Assembly (NCBI RefSeq): GCF_022458985.1
Contig: NC_061782.1
Location: 6,527,672 to 6,591,671 of the forward strand
Direction: 5' to 3'
DNA length: 64,000 nucleotides
Source of the DNA: Mugil cephalus
Lineage: Eukaryota; Chordata; Actinopteri; Mugiliformes; Mugilidae
Every line of letters starts with the position of its first letter. Within the stretch, counting starts at the first letter, position 1. Both the position numbers and the translations under genes were made by a program. Below, one piece after another: positions 12,377 through 22,997 of this stretch. Below the pieces are notes generated by a model. That model searched no databases. It had not been told where the DNA came from and saw only the letters and a program-made list of their open reading frames with translations.

Positions 12377-13219
12377 GAACAACTAATGACGGGCGAATGA
12401 TAAGCACAGTTATGTCAGTTGTGGATATATTTAGTTAAGGGTGATTTTATATAATAGATAAATAAATAAATATATAATAGATGTCTGTCAGTCTGTGAGA
12501 CTTGAGACATCTGTGATTTAGGGGACGTATTTTATATTGTGTATTGTTGTCCTGTCCTTTGTTCTCCACCTATTATTGTTGTCTTGGTTTTCTGTTTGTG
12601 GCACATGCTACTTGTACGACTATGCTAATAATATCATAGGGGTCACACTCTGTTCACTTCCACATTATAAGAAGTGTCTTTACGAAAGGAGCAGCACTAC
12701 AGTATATCATTTATTCATTATTTAGGACTGATTCAACACTATCATTCCATCATATATTCACACACTGTTATTTTCTCAGCTAACAAAAAAAAAACATTTT
12801 ATGCAAAAATAAAGAACATTTCAGGTACATGACACCTCCCTTAAATTGTGGATTTTAGCAGCTTTACCGAGACCAATTTGCATTTAAAGATTCAATGTGT
12901 GAAATTCAGTGACATCCAGAGTGTGTTGAAGAGGCTACGGTCACTAATACAAACATGTTTCTTTGGTTTGTCTGATGTGAGCTACTACAGGAACATGTCA
13001 GTGAAGTAAATCTGGCTCCATATGAGACTCTACCTCTCTATACATGAATATGCACAAATGATTCATTTTCTTGAATAAATAACACTTTCCTGACTTTCCA
13101 TGAAAACACGTTTTGAGTCATTTTTATGTAGAAAATTGACATGGGCAAAGTACATCATTATGAACAGATCCCCCTAAATCTTACACACATTTAAGGCACC
13201 TATCTCTACCCATTGAAAT
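12377..13219. other. Convergent 3' UTR region of NANP (+) and POLR1B (-)
   Basis: NANP ends at 12376, and an AATAAA at 12808-12813 is a likely polyadenylation signal. POLR1B ends at 13220 on the other strand. The nearest reverse AATAAA (TTTATT on plus) is near 12711, so the two 3' UTRs may overlap. No other gene is seen. Confidence 0.55.
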
Positions 13220-16200
13220 TCACTTGACATCTAATTTAACTTTGATGTTCATCGCTGCGAGCTCAGCCACAAAATAGCGGAAGACATAAGGAACAGACAC
13301 TGAGTCAATAGAGTCACTTTTGCCACACAGGGTGCAGACAGTCTTTCGGTGGCGCATGGCCGACCAGTAGGGTGGCGGCTTCTCCAGCAGAGGGGAGAGG
13401 AGGCTGCCACAGTCAACACACACCTGAGCCACTGACCGGTCCGAGCAGTTGAAGAGGCGGTCGTGGAGCAGGAACGAAGAGCCGTGAGCCAGCAGGGCAT
13501 CTCGCTCCATCTCCCCGAATCGGATACCTCCCTGGATGTTCCTCCCTCCCACAGGCTGGTTGGTCACCTTGTCTCGTGCTCCTGTGGTCCTAACTTGGAA
13601 TTTGTCGGAGACCATGTGACGCAGCCGCTGGTAATAGACGACGCCGATGAAGATGTCTGCCTCCAGCTCCTGGCCGCTCATTCCGCTGTAGAGCCGCTCC
13701 GTGCCGTAGTAGTTGTAGCCGCCCGCCCGGAGCATTTTGCCAAAGTACTCGAGCGCAGAGTTCTCTTCGGAGAAGGTGAAGGGCGTGGCATCGTGGCTCA
13801 GGCCGTGCAGGGCGCCGGACTTACCGGCCATGCTTTCGATCAGCATGCCGATCGTCATGCGGGAAGGGAAGCCGTGCGGGTTGAACAAGATGTCCGGGCT
13901 CATGCCGCTCTCCGTGAAGGGCATGTCCTCTGCTGGCCATAGGCGGCTCAGGATGCCCTTCTGACCGTGGCGGCTGGCAAACTTGTCACCGATGGTGGGG
14001 TTTCGCGGCACTCGTACGGTGATGCAGACGCGTTTGAAACGGCCTGAGCCGCTGTCGTTGCTGCAGACCTTTATATTGTCCACGACGCAGGCCTCTTGGC
14101 TCCTGCAAAGAGGAGTCATTTAGATGTAAGATCCAATCTACCAGATTCAGCGATTCAATTTCAGAATAAGAAAGTGTTATGCAGATTAACATCACTTGAA
14201 AAACATCAACAGAAAAGGTCGACTCTTACTTGTAGTAGGTGATGAAGGACTGTCCAGTGTTGAGGTTGATGTAGCTGTAGAAAGGGTCGCCGTACTTAAC
14301 TGTCGATCCAATGAAAGGTAGCCCATCGGCATCCAGCTTGTCATTTACTTTAGGGTCCCCCGGCTTGGTGCCAAACACCACCCCGTCGTCTCCCTTCACC
14401 TTGTCTGCCAGGTCCACCAGCTCAGTCTTGTAGATACTCCCATGAGCGAAGCCTCTCTCCCATGATGACTTGTTCAGAATCTGTTAAGACCAAAGTGGGT
14501 GAGGATTTCACTCCAATCAGTGCAAACAAAAACACGCAACACACTTTACGCACCATGGCATCCTCCATGTCGTAGCCTGTGTAGGATATAACAGCCACGA
14601 TGGCGTTGGTGCCGCTGGGGTAGTTGTCCAGGTTGTAGTGGTCGTACATATAGGGCCTGACCAGGGGGCTCTGTGGGGTCTGGAGCCGATACAGCTTGTT
14701 ATCGGAGCGGTCGGTGAATGCCTGCAGGGGGAAACCCATCGTCTGCTTACCTGAATAGAGAGTGAGTTTAATATCTGATTAATTAATATGATTCTACAAG
14801 ACAAAACACTTACAGCAAAGTAAAGATGTCATGACTGTAAGATGACTGTAAACAGTCATTTACATGCATAGCTCGAAATTCAACTTTCTGGATGCAGACC
14901 TTGTCCCAGTTTCCATGCAATGGAGAAAATCTAGTAACTGATGGAAACATATATGTGTCTTTTCAGCAGGTTAATATGGCCCCCTTTCCAGTTGACCCAT
15001 TACATCACAAAATAGTCATTCATGCAGCAGACGGGCATTTCAAACAACAACCAGATGGATAATAGTACAGCATTTTTAATCTTTTCGTATGTAATGTGCG
15101 CACTACTTCTGGTGCAGATGAGATGGCGCTATCCCTCAGGTGGTTATTTACCGGCTCCGTTCACCTTCTTCTTTTGTGACCGGCTTTCTTGGATGTTTTT
15201 GTTTTGGGGTCATACGCCAGCGTAGTGGCAGTGGAGCATGCGTACATGTATTATCTAGTTAAAGTTTGATTAAGGAATATATATGCTGGAGAAAATCGAT
15301 TTCCAATCTCCTTATCTTGGTGTCTTAATCAGATAAGGGGAACTCAGATTTTAGTCAGAGTAACGTGTTTATAAGCACTTGGACATGTTGTCCAGTTAAA
15401 TTTGGATTAAGGCAATAATTTGTTTTTTCACGTGCATGTAAACGTACCGAGTTAAATTTATGAGGTTTTTACACATGTTGAGTGAGGTTTTTAGTGGTGA
15501 CATACAACTTACCCATCTGACACTGGTACATGTTCCTAGGACTCTGGTTGTGGTCCGAGTAAGGGATGAAGTTAGCCACTACGCTAAGCATGCTGTGAGG
15601 GAAAAGCTCCTGATGTGTTGTTACTCCTCTCTCAACCTCATCCTCCATGATTCCTACATTAATGTAAAGCTGCAACAAGACAGGAAAGGTGATTAAATAT
15701 AAGTTTCAGTAGCGTGCTTCTGATGTAGGCCTTACTATTTAACACATACCTGCTCAAACGTGCCAATCAACTCCTGCTTGCCGAGAGCCAAGTTGCGTAC
15801 AGGTCTCACCATGCGGCAGGGAGTCGTGAAGAGGAACAGGCCAGGATACAAGCTGGCCTTGCCTGTTTTAGGCACCAGAACGATCTCAGTCCAAGGAGGG
15901 ATCTTCTTTTCTCTTAGAACCTGGAGGTATTTGTTTTAAATGTTTTTTAGCATGTAATATGCACTGTATGACAAGGTGACACTGGTACCTTTCACAGTTA
16001 ACAAACCTTGAAACTGCGCAGTGAGTCAGCCACAGCTTGAGCTAAGTCAGATTCCACCCAGCCAACAACAGCCCCATCCAGAACCACGGGGTAGCAGTCC
16101 GAAAAAGGCTTGCCAGGAGATCCATCCAGCGGAGTAACACCTTACAGACACCAGAGGAAAAGGGAAAATGTCAACTCACTGGCATGCGCTTTACAAAATT

Positions 16201-19143
16201 GAAGCAGTGCAGCATGTTTATAGAACTGTTGTCTATGCTCACCAAGAGAACACAGCAGAGCAGGCAGGGATGTGGTGGAAAAAGTTGGTGCCACAATTTC
16301 ACAGCTGGCCGTCATGTGGTTCATGAGTCCACAAGGCTCCCCGTCTGGAGTGTGGACAGGACAGAGGAAGCCCCAGGACTCTGGCAGCAGCTTACGGACG
16401 GTAGTGGTCCTCATCTTGGCGAATGCCGCTCCTCTGTGGACGCAGCGAAAATGGGACAGGTAACGGATGAAGTTGAGCTTGTCAGCCACAACGCACAGGC
16501 CCGTGTTCTGCAGCATGCCAAGACCTGTGGAAAGAGGGAGTAGATTAGCCGAGTTTTTAACCTGCAGCATATATTCATTCATTCTCCTGTGGACATACCT
16601 GACTTAGAGCTGAGGTTTCCGGTGGCCAACAAATACTCAAAAGGCTTGGTCAGGTCAGTGCCCATGTTGAAAATCTTCATCATACTTTCAGCGCTGCAAT
16701 CGGCAGAATATCTTTGGCCTCTTTTTGTTAAGGCCATCTTCACTGACACCAACCACGCAGTCATTTTCTCCTGCGTTAATATTTTACAGGATAAAGTTAT
16801 GACTTTGGATGGAAAGTAAACCTAGTTGTACCCATTTCAGATTAAAACATTCCTAATTACTTGCCTTCAGAAACATGAGGTAGAGCTGACCAGGAGTGAG
16901 CACTTCCTGACACATAATACTGTCTGGGTTTTCCTCCATACACTCCTGCTTGGCAAACGTGAAAAGCTTCCGGTTCATTAGACACAGCAGGTAGAATTTC
17001 TCTATGTCGGATTTCAGGTGGATGCAGATGCACTCACTGATCAAAACAGAGCACAGGACATTTTAGTAAATACACAGTAAAACCCCTAGCACAGATTGTG
17101 TCCATCAGATTGTAAAAAAAAATGTCTTAAGAGCTTACTCTAACAGAATGTTGGCACACTGTTCATTTGTGTACCACTCAGGAAGGTTCATCTTCACCCT
17201 GAAGCGCTCTCCAAGGTAATTGAGCACCTTGCTGCGGGTGGTGCAGCCCTCCTCCATCACCATGCGCAGCATCTCTGATGCACAGGTCTTGTAGAAAGAA
17301 TTGTCCTCGCGGCCTTTGATCAGCTCCTGGTAGATCTGGAAGTCTGTGAAGTCCACCAAGGCCTGAAGAACAAGAGAGAAATGAGCACCAGTAGAGTTTA
17401 TAATTACTGATCTCATCACAGTTGGTTGCGTAATCAACGCTGCAATTAATACCTTAAGCGCAAAGCCTAGAGGGAGGAAAAAAAGCTCTTTCTGGTAGAT
17501 GAAGTTCAGCATCACAGTCCCATTTTCCAGATAATGTAGATTCATGTTGACCGCTGTGTGCTCATCTCTTACAGAACGCATAGAAATACCTGTGAGTAGG
17601 AAAATACATCCATATTGAGGTACATGTAGCTGGAATCGTTTAGTTCAGAATTATTCTGGTGATAGTCTGAAAGCTTATATTTACCATACTGAGTGTATCC
17701 CTGACCTCTGCTCTTCCACTTAGGTCTTGACATGACGATAGGGAAGTTCCTCCTCGGCATTATCAGCATACGGATTACCTTCTCAATTCCATTCACGATG
17801 AAATAGCCTCCCATTTCCTGTCAAAGTTACATGCCGTTTATTCTATATTGATTAGCTGGGGCACATTAAGATTTTCTGAGTTTACTAGAGTGGCCACCTA
17901 AACCTACCTCTGCTTCTTCGTGATGTTCTACGAGCTCTTTAGGGGACATGCCGTGCAGGTTACACCGCGCGGATTTCACCATGATTGGCACTTGACCCAG
18001 AGACTGCTTGATGATGCCTTTAGGGACCCCGTTGACCGACCAGCTGACGTCTGCCTGAGAAGACAAAACATTCGTTCGACTCAAAGGCTGCGCACCTGGC
18101 ACGTAATATTACTCGGACGAAGATGAAACATGACACCAGAAATGTGTCTTACCACCAGCTTTCCTCTGTAGGAACATCTTCTTCCCCGACACTCCGCTGG
18201 AAACACCTTCATTTCCCTGCAGATGCTGCCTTTGGCGACCATCGGGTTGTGCAGGGTGGCTTCAACAAACACGAGGCTGATCCTGTCATTTTTGACCGTG
18301 AACTCCAAGGGGGGGATCGCCTGAGAAACACATCACATGGCATGAAACTGAGAAACCTTCGATTGAGGAGAAAAGTGGAAAATAAGAAGTAAGAGCTGGA
18401 CATGTTTGCAGCTATGACACCTGAACTGCGTCATCATCAGGTAAACCTGTATATATTTGTTTTTAACCATACTTTCTGTGTTGCATTTAAATATTTTACT
18501 GGTTTTTAGTTTTTTATCTTGCATCGACATTCTGCTCCTCTTGGTTTTCATTTTGTTCTTATTCTATTTTGAAGATTTGATTGTGATGGATGCCTTGTTT
18601 CAAACAGCAAGCCAAGTTTACCTACAGGTAAACTAATAAAGTAACTTGAACCTGCAGTTTTCCACTTCAAGTCAACATGTCTGCAGTAAAGGGTTCTTTT
18701 CACGATGTAAAGTCAACCACAGACCTCATTTTGATTACAGATGTCACTGAATGTAGCTTGTAACAAAAGCATTCCTCACTTTGTTGATAAGCAGGGTAAC
18801 ATGGTGGCTTACAGTAGCTCACTTCATAATACAATTATATTTGTCAGCTTTGACAATTTCAGCCACAACTATAATACCTTCTACGTGCCTTATTACGTGT
18901 AAACTTTTCGAACAGCGTGAATAAACACACTCAACAACAACTTTGTGTAAAGACAGGTTAACTAACCTGCACAACGCGGTTGAGTCCTTCAGTGACAGCC
19001 TGGTCAAAAGACTCGATATGAGCTTTAGTCAGATCCTGAACAGCAGCGTGTTGCGTCTCTTTCAGCTCCCCAAACCTTCCCTCTGTCAGATTCTTTAAAC
19101 TCGGAGCTTTGGGCAAATTACTCCACTTGGTTGAGAAGTCCAT
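13220..19143 (-). CDS. polr1b: DNA-directed RNA polymerase I subunit RPA2 (RPA135)
   Basis: Fifteen exons on the minus strand: 19143-18967, 18320-18153, 18054-17908, 17817-17685, 17589-17453, 17362-17139, 17036-16865, 16770-16599, 16524-16243, 16140-16007, 15920-15750, 15669-15513, 14750-14554, 14480-14230, 14102-13220. They total 3405 bases, giving 1134 residues (human 1135), with phase kept at every junction. The product is the second-largest subunit of nucleolar RNA polymerase I, which makes the large rRNA precursor. Family signatures include [43 protein letters not shown] and [15 protein letters not shown]-terminal zinc ribbon uses C1069, C1072, C1097 and C1100. The seventh intron starts with GC instead of GT (AAG|GCAAGT at 16864-16859). 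The twelfth intron carries a repeat (14849-15445). The gene is intact. Confidence 0.97.
14849..15445. mobile_element. Probable TIR element inside POLR1B intron 12
   Basis: This segment lies between POLR1B exons 12 and 13. It begins with CATTTACATGCATAG and ends with CGTGCATGTAAACGTACCG, giving a short imperfect inverted repeat (TTTACATGCA). The interior differs in composition from the other short POLR1B introns, and this is much the longest intron apart from intron 1. The interior style (SATTAAGG-type blocks) resembles the element at 25707-25965. No transposase is present. Boundaries are approximate. Confidence 0.4.
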
Positions 19144-19202
19144 GCTTGCCTTCTCTTGTTTACCGCATGTGCACACGGACACAGGAAGTACATCCCACCG
19201 GA
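19144..19202 (-). promoter_or_regulatory. POLR1B 5' UTR / proximal promoter
   Basis: Only about 60 bases separate the POLR1B start codon from a LINE remnant. They contain ACAGGAAGTA (19181-19190), an ETS-type core, and a further CCGGAA at 19198-19203. There is no TATA box. The TSS must lie in this strip or inside the repeat. Confidence 0.45.
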
Positions 19203-19590
19203 ACAGGATGTTCCGTCTTCTTCTTCTTTTTATTTATCGGCGGTTGGCAAACAACTTTTTAGCGCATTACCGCCACCACCTGGTGTGGAGTGTGGATCAG
19301 GCTGTATAATAATAAGACCAAAATAAATAAATAAATCTTCTCAATCAATTTAGTCACTCTAAGAAAACGTAAGATAAATCTATGGCACTGACTTCCTCAG
19401 TTCTGTTGCAAAATGATTGTCAAATCCAAAGGCATCTTTATCCGTTCGAGGTCTTGGGCCGGTATTGAGTATTTAATTACATGATGTATTGTCTCATCTT
19501 GTCTGCAATTTTCACATCTGCCTGTGTCATGTTTCCCAATCATTAGTAGTGGTCTGTTTAGTCCTGTGTGGCCCAAATCTTCTTTTCTGT
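19203..19590 (-). mobile_element. 3'-terminal fragment of a LINE retrotransposon
   Basis: On the minus strand, from about 19573, a frame reads GHTGLNRPL, then a cysteine-rich phrase GRCENCRQDETIHHVI. This is typical of the extreme C terminus of LINE reverse-transcriptase ORFs downstream of the RNase H domain. The frame stops soon after, with an internal deletion. It is followed by a 3' UTR whose end (GGTGGCGGTAATGCGC, then GAAGAAGAAGA) matches a tail shared by many fish LINE copies. The 5' part is missing, as usual after incomplete reverse transcription. The clade (I/Nimb-like) is a guess. Confidence 0.65.
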
Positions 19591-19741
19591 TATCAAATCT
19601 TCTTATTCATCTGTTTTCTATGTGATGAAGCCACTGGACATCGAATAAATAAAGTATCAAATCAAATCTGATCTAATCTCTATTTTTTGCTCCTTAAATG
19701 TGTCTCAACCTACATGTCATGCTGCTCACTTGTGCCTTAAA
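19591..19741. other. Short spacer between LINE remnant and 7SL repeat array
   Basis: AT-rich sequence with no features beyond an ATCAAATC/TAATC-rich stretch. It separates the LINE fragment from the first tandem unit. Confidence 0.5.
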
Positions 19742-19973
19742 TTGTCCACCAGGAAGAAATAACGTTTTCTGAATCTGAAGTGCTCTGTTGGTTAGGCCTT
19801 TATGTTGTCTCGATCCTCTTCCTCTCCTCCAGGTGGAGGCGGTGTTGCAGCAAGAAAAAGTAGTGGTTTTAAAATGAGAAGAGAAAATGCAGAATGAATG
19901 GTGAAGGTGAGGTAAGATGTAAAAGCTGATGGTTGATGCTGTCTGCTGTGTAGGAGTATTTATGTGGTGTTAA

Positions 19974-20271
19974 AAAGACTGAGTCCCGTTATATCACTCA
20001 GGCTGCACTACAGCGTCTATTCACAGGCGCGATCCCACTACTGAGCGGCACGGGGGCTTTGACCTGCTCCGTTTCCGACCTGGGCCGGTGCACCCCTCCT
20101 TAGACGACCTGGTGGGCCCGGGCTCCCCCAGGAGCACCATATCGATACCGAACTTAGTGCGGACACCCGATCGACATAGTCCGCTGCAGCTCAGAGCTCC
20201 TGAGCTCAAACGATCCTCCAGCCTCAGCCTCCCGGTAACTGGGATTACAGGCACGCGCCACCGCACCCGGC
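19974..20271 (-). ncRNA. 7SL signal recognition particle RNA, copy 1
   Basis: Read on the minus strand, the RNA starts GCCGGGTGCGGTGGCGCG at 20271, has the Alu-domain UGU(N)R motif (GCCUGUAAUCCC), and continues collinearly with vertebrate 7SL. The S domain is complete (GGGTGTCCGCACTAAGTTCGG, CTAAGGAGGGG, GGTCGGAAACGGAGCAGGTC), with the SRP19 and SRP54 sites. It ends at a T run (19976-19972) for RNA polymerase III termination. There are 295 bases from +1 to the base before the T run. A CRE-like site sits at -44 to -51. The RNA scaffolds the SRP that targets secretory proteins to the ER. Copy 1 has the ancestral-looking CCC at RNA positions 29-31. It looks functional. Confidence 0.95.
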
Positions 20272-20314
20272 GAGAGTTTCCTTCATTCAATCAAGATTTG
20301 GTCTTTTACTGCGG

Positions 20315-20322
20315 TGACATCA
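20315..20322 (-). promoter_or_regulatory. CRE/ATF-like upstream element of 7SL copy 1
   Basis: TGATGTCA on the minus strand lies 44-51 bases upstream of the RNA start. Vertebrate 7SL genes depend on an ATF/CREB site in this position, and all three copies keep both motif and spacing. Confidence 0.75.
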
Positions 20323-21321
20323 TCGCGGAGCAGAGCTCCGATCTCGGGGGTGCGCTACAGCGACATCTGGTGGTCTTTAGGGGATTCAGCATCACTACTG
20401 TGTTTGTGTTGATTTCTGTGTACTGTCTTCATTCTACATTTACAATAATATTCTAAGAGGAACAAACACGTACAACATTAGTCACTTTGTGTGTTTTTGC
20501 ACGACTATCCGTGCTTCATTCTTGTTGTTTCATCGTCATATCCACAGCAAAGGTTGCACTGACAAACAACATTCTTACTTTAAAAGTTCCCTTCTCACGA
20601 CTAAAATAAAAAAAAGTAAACTAAATGAAGGAAATAAATTTACTCTATGCGTAGAAAATGCTAATTATAGATGATTTGCTGTGAAGTATTGACATGTTGT
20701 GCTTTACAATCCAAACAAAAAGGATTCACCGGTTAATATAACTGTGCCCTGCCAATAACTAATACAGCACTGTCCTTTTCCTTTTAGTTCATATTGTACT
20801 CTGTGTGTGTATTTCTTAATGAGGTTGTGTTAAATAAAATCACCTCTGTCACATAGTCCTTCCAAACACTTGAGACATATAGTCTGATAATTGCATGTAA
20901 CACTTTACCAGTGCACATAAATTATAAGAAACAAAAACAGTTCAGAAAATGACTGACTGTTTACATTTGCACTTTATTCACTTTCGATTTATAGTCGTGT
21001 TTCCATCGTCCATGTATTATTAGGAGGTGATACATTTGTGACATAGTTTTCTTTCTTGCTTTGATTTTTTTCCCCCATGTATATACTTTGCTGCTTTGTA
21101 TTGTCCACCAGGAAGAAATAAAGTTTTTTGAATAAGAAGTGCTCTGCTGTCACATGTTGGCGGTTAGGCCTTTATGTAGTATCGATCCTCATCTCTTCCA
21201 GGTGGAGGCGGTGTTGTAGCAAGAAACAACAATGAGAAGAGAAGATGTAGAATGAGTGTTAAAAGGTGGTATAAGATGTAAAATGTTTGATGGTGTGTAG
21301 GAGTATTTGTGTGGTGATAAA

Positions 21322-21619
21322 AAAGACTGAGTCCCGTTATATCACTCAGGCTGCACTACAGCATCTATTCACAGGCGCGATCCCACTACTGAGCGGCACG
21401 GGGGCTTTGACCTGCTCCGTTTCCGACCTGGGCCGGTGCACCCCTCCTTAGACGACCTGGTGGTCCCGGGCTCCCCCAGGAGCACCATATCGATACCGAA
21501 CTTAGTGCGGACACCCGATCGACATAGTCCGCTGCAGCTCAGAGCTCCTGAGCTCAAACGATCCTCCAGCCTCAGCCTCCCGGTAACTTGGATTACAGGC
21601 ACGCGCCACCGCACCCGGC
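21322..21619 (-). ncRNA. 7SL signal recognition particle RNA, copy 2
   Basis: Same length as copy 1 (295 bases from +1 at 21619 to the last base before the T run) and nearly identical. It differs at a handful of sites, including C to A at RNA position 31 (genome position 21589) and a CATCT/CGTCT change near the 3' end. All SRP RNA domains, the UGU(N)R motif, the upstream CRE-like site and the terminator (T run at 21324-21319) are present, so the copy should be expressible. Confidence 0.94.
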
Positions 21620-21662
21620 GAGAGTTTCCTTCATTCATTCAAGATTTGGTCTTTTACTGCGG

Positions 21663-21670
21663 TGACATCA
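21663..21670 (-). promoter_or_regulatory. CRE/ATF-like upstream element of 7SL copy 2
   Basis: TGATGTCA on the minus strand at -44 to -51 from the copy 2 start, the same spacing as in copies 1 and 3. Confidence 0.75.
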
Positions 21671-22648
21671 TCGTGGAGCAGAGCTCCGATCTCGGAGCGC
21701 AGTGCAGGGACATCTGGTGGTCTTTAGGGGATTCAGCATCACTACTGTGTTTGTGTTGATTTCATTCTACATTTACAAAATATATTCTAAGAGGAACAAA
21801 TATGTGCAACATTAGTCACTTTGTGTGTTTTTGCACGAATATCCGTGCTTCACTCTTGTTGTTTCATCGTCATATCCACAGCAAAGGTTGGAATGAGAAA
21901 CAACATTTTTACTTTAAAAGTTCCCTTCTCACGAGTAAAATTAAAAAAAAAAACTAAACTAAATGAAGGAAATAAACTTACTATATGCATCGAAAATGTT
22001 AATAACAGATGATTTGCTGTGAAGTATTGACATGTTGTGCTTTACAATCCAAACAAAAAGGATTCATCGGTTAATATAACTGTGCCCTGCCAATAACTAA
22101 TGCTGCAGTGTCCTTTTCCCTTTAGTTCATATTGTACTCTGTGTGTGTATTTCTTGTGTTAAATAAAATCACCTCTGTCACATAGTCCTTCCAAACACTT
22201 GAGACATATAGGCTGATAATTGAATGTAACACTTTACCAGTGCACATAAATTATAAGAAACAAAAACAGTTCAGAAAATGACTGAAATGTTTGCATTTGC
22301 ACTTTATTCACTTTACATTTATAATCGTGTTTACATCGTCCATGGATTGTTAGGAGAGTTGATACATTTGTGACATAGTTTTCTTTCTTGCTTTGATTTT
22401 TTTTCCATGTATATACTTTGCTGCTTTGTACTGTCCACCAGGAAGAAATAAAGTTTTCTGAATCTGAAGTGCTCTGCTGTCACATGTTGGCTGTTAGGCC
22501 TTGATGTCGTATCGATCCTCATCTCTTCCAGGTGGAGGCGGCGTTGCAGCAAGAAACAACAATGAGAAGAGAAGATGTAGAATGAGTGTTAAAAGGTGGT
22601 GTAAGATGTAAAAGCTGATGTTTGATGGTGTATGTTGTGTGGTGATAA

Positions 22649-22946
22649 AAAGACTGAGTCCCGCTATATTACTCAGGCTGCACTACAGCGTCTATTCACA
22701 GGCGCGATCCCACTACTGAGCGGCACGGGGGCTTTGACCTGCTCCGTTTCCGACCTGGGCCGGTGCACCCCTCCTTGGACGACCTGGTGGCCCCGGGCTC
22801 CCCCAGGAGCACCATATCGATACCGAACTTAGTGCGGACACCCGATCGACATAGTCCGCTGCAGCTCAGAGCTCCTGAGCTCAAACGATCCTCCAGCCTC
22901 AGCCTCCCGGTAACTTGGATTACAGGCACGCGCCACCGCACCCGGC
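22649..22946 (-). ncRNA. 7SL signal recognition particle RNA, copy 3
   Basis: Third full-length copy, again 295 bases from +1 (22946) to the base before the T run (22651-22647). It shares the C31A change with copy 2 (position 22916) and has private changes, for example CCTTGGACG for CCTTAGACG on the plus strand and TATTACTC for TATCACTC. The S-domain helices and SRP54-binding region are intact. The upstream CRE-like site and terminator are kept. Confidence 0.94.
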
Positions 22947-22989
22947 GAGAGTCGCCTTCATTCAATCAAGATTTGGTCTTTTACTGCGG

Positions 22990-22997
22990 TGACATCA
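22990..22997 (-). promoter_or_regulatory. CRE/ATF-like upstream element of 7SL copy 3
   Basis: TGATGTCA on the minus strand at -44 to -51 from the copy 3 start. Confidence 0.75.

Larger units (their letters stand above)
19742..21100. repeat. Tandem unit 1 of the 7SL RNA array
   Basis: The unit opens with TTGTCCACCAGGAAGAAATAA and runs to the next copy of that phrase, 1359 bases on. It contains 7SL gene copy 1 plus flanks that recur in order in units 2 and 3 (for example AGCGACATCTGGTGGTCTTT, CATCGTCATATCCACAGCAA and TGCTTTACAATCCAAACAAA). The flanks carry many more differences between units than the RNA genes. Confidence 0.85.
21101..22430. repeat. Tandem unit 2 of the 7SL RNA array
   Basis: A second copy of the repeat unit, 1330 bases long. 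It opens with TTGTCCACCAGGAAGAAATAA and contains 7SL copy 2. It lines up with unit 1 nearly end to end, with scattered substitutions and short indels such as a missing stretch near 22154. Confidence 0.85.

Noticed and set aside
13463-13942. 159-codon plus-strand frame inside POLR1B
   Set aside because: Antisense shadow of the last POLR1B exon; no independent evidence.
19974-22946. Alu-type SINEs or 7SL-derived retrocopies
   Set aside because: Each copy has the full S domain, an upstream CRE-like site at the 7SL position and a terminator. There is no poly(A) tail or target duplication around the RNA, and the duplicated unit extends over 1.3 kb.
20021-22965. Repeated open frames of 89-122 codons over the three tandem units, on both strands
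   Set aside because: They are readings of the 7SL RNA genes and their complements. The identical frames arise from RNA conservation, not protein coding.
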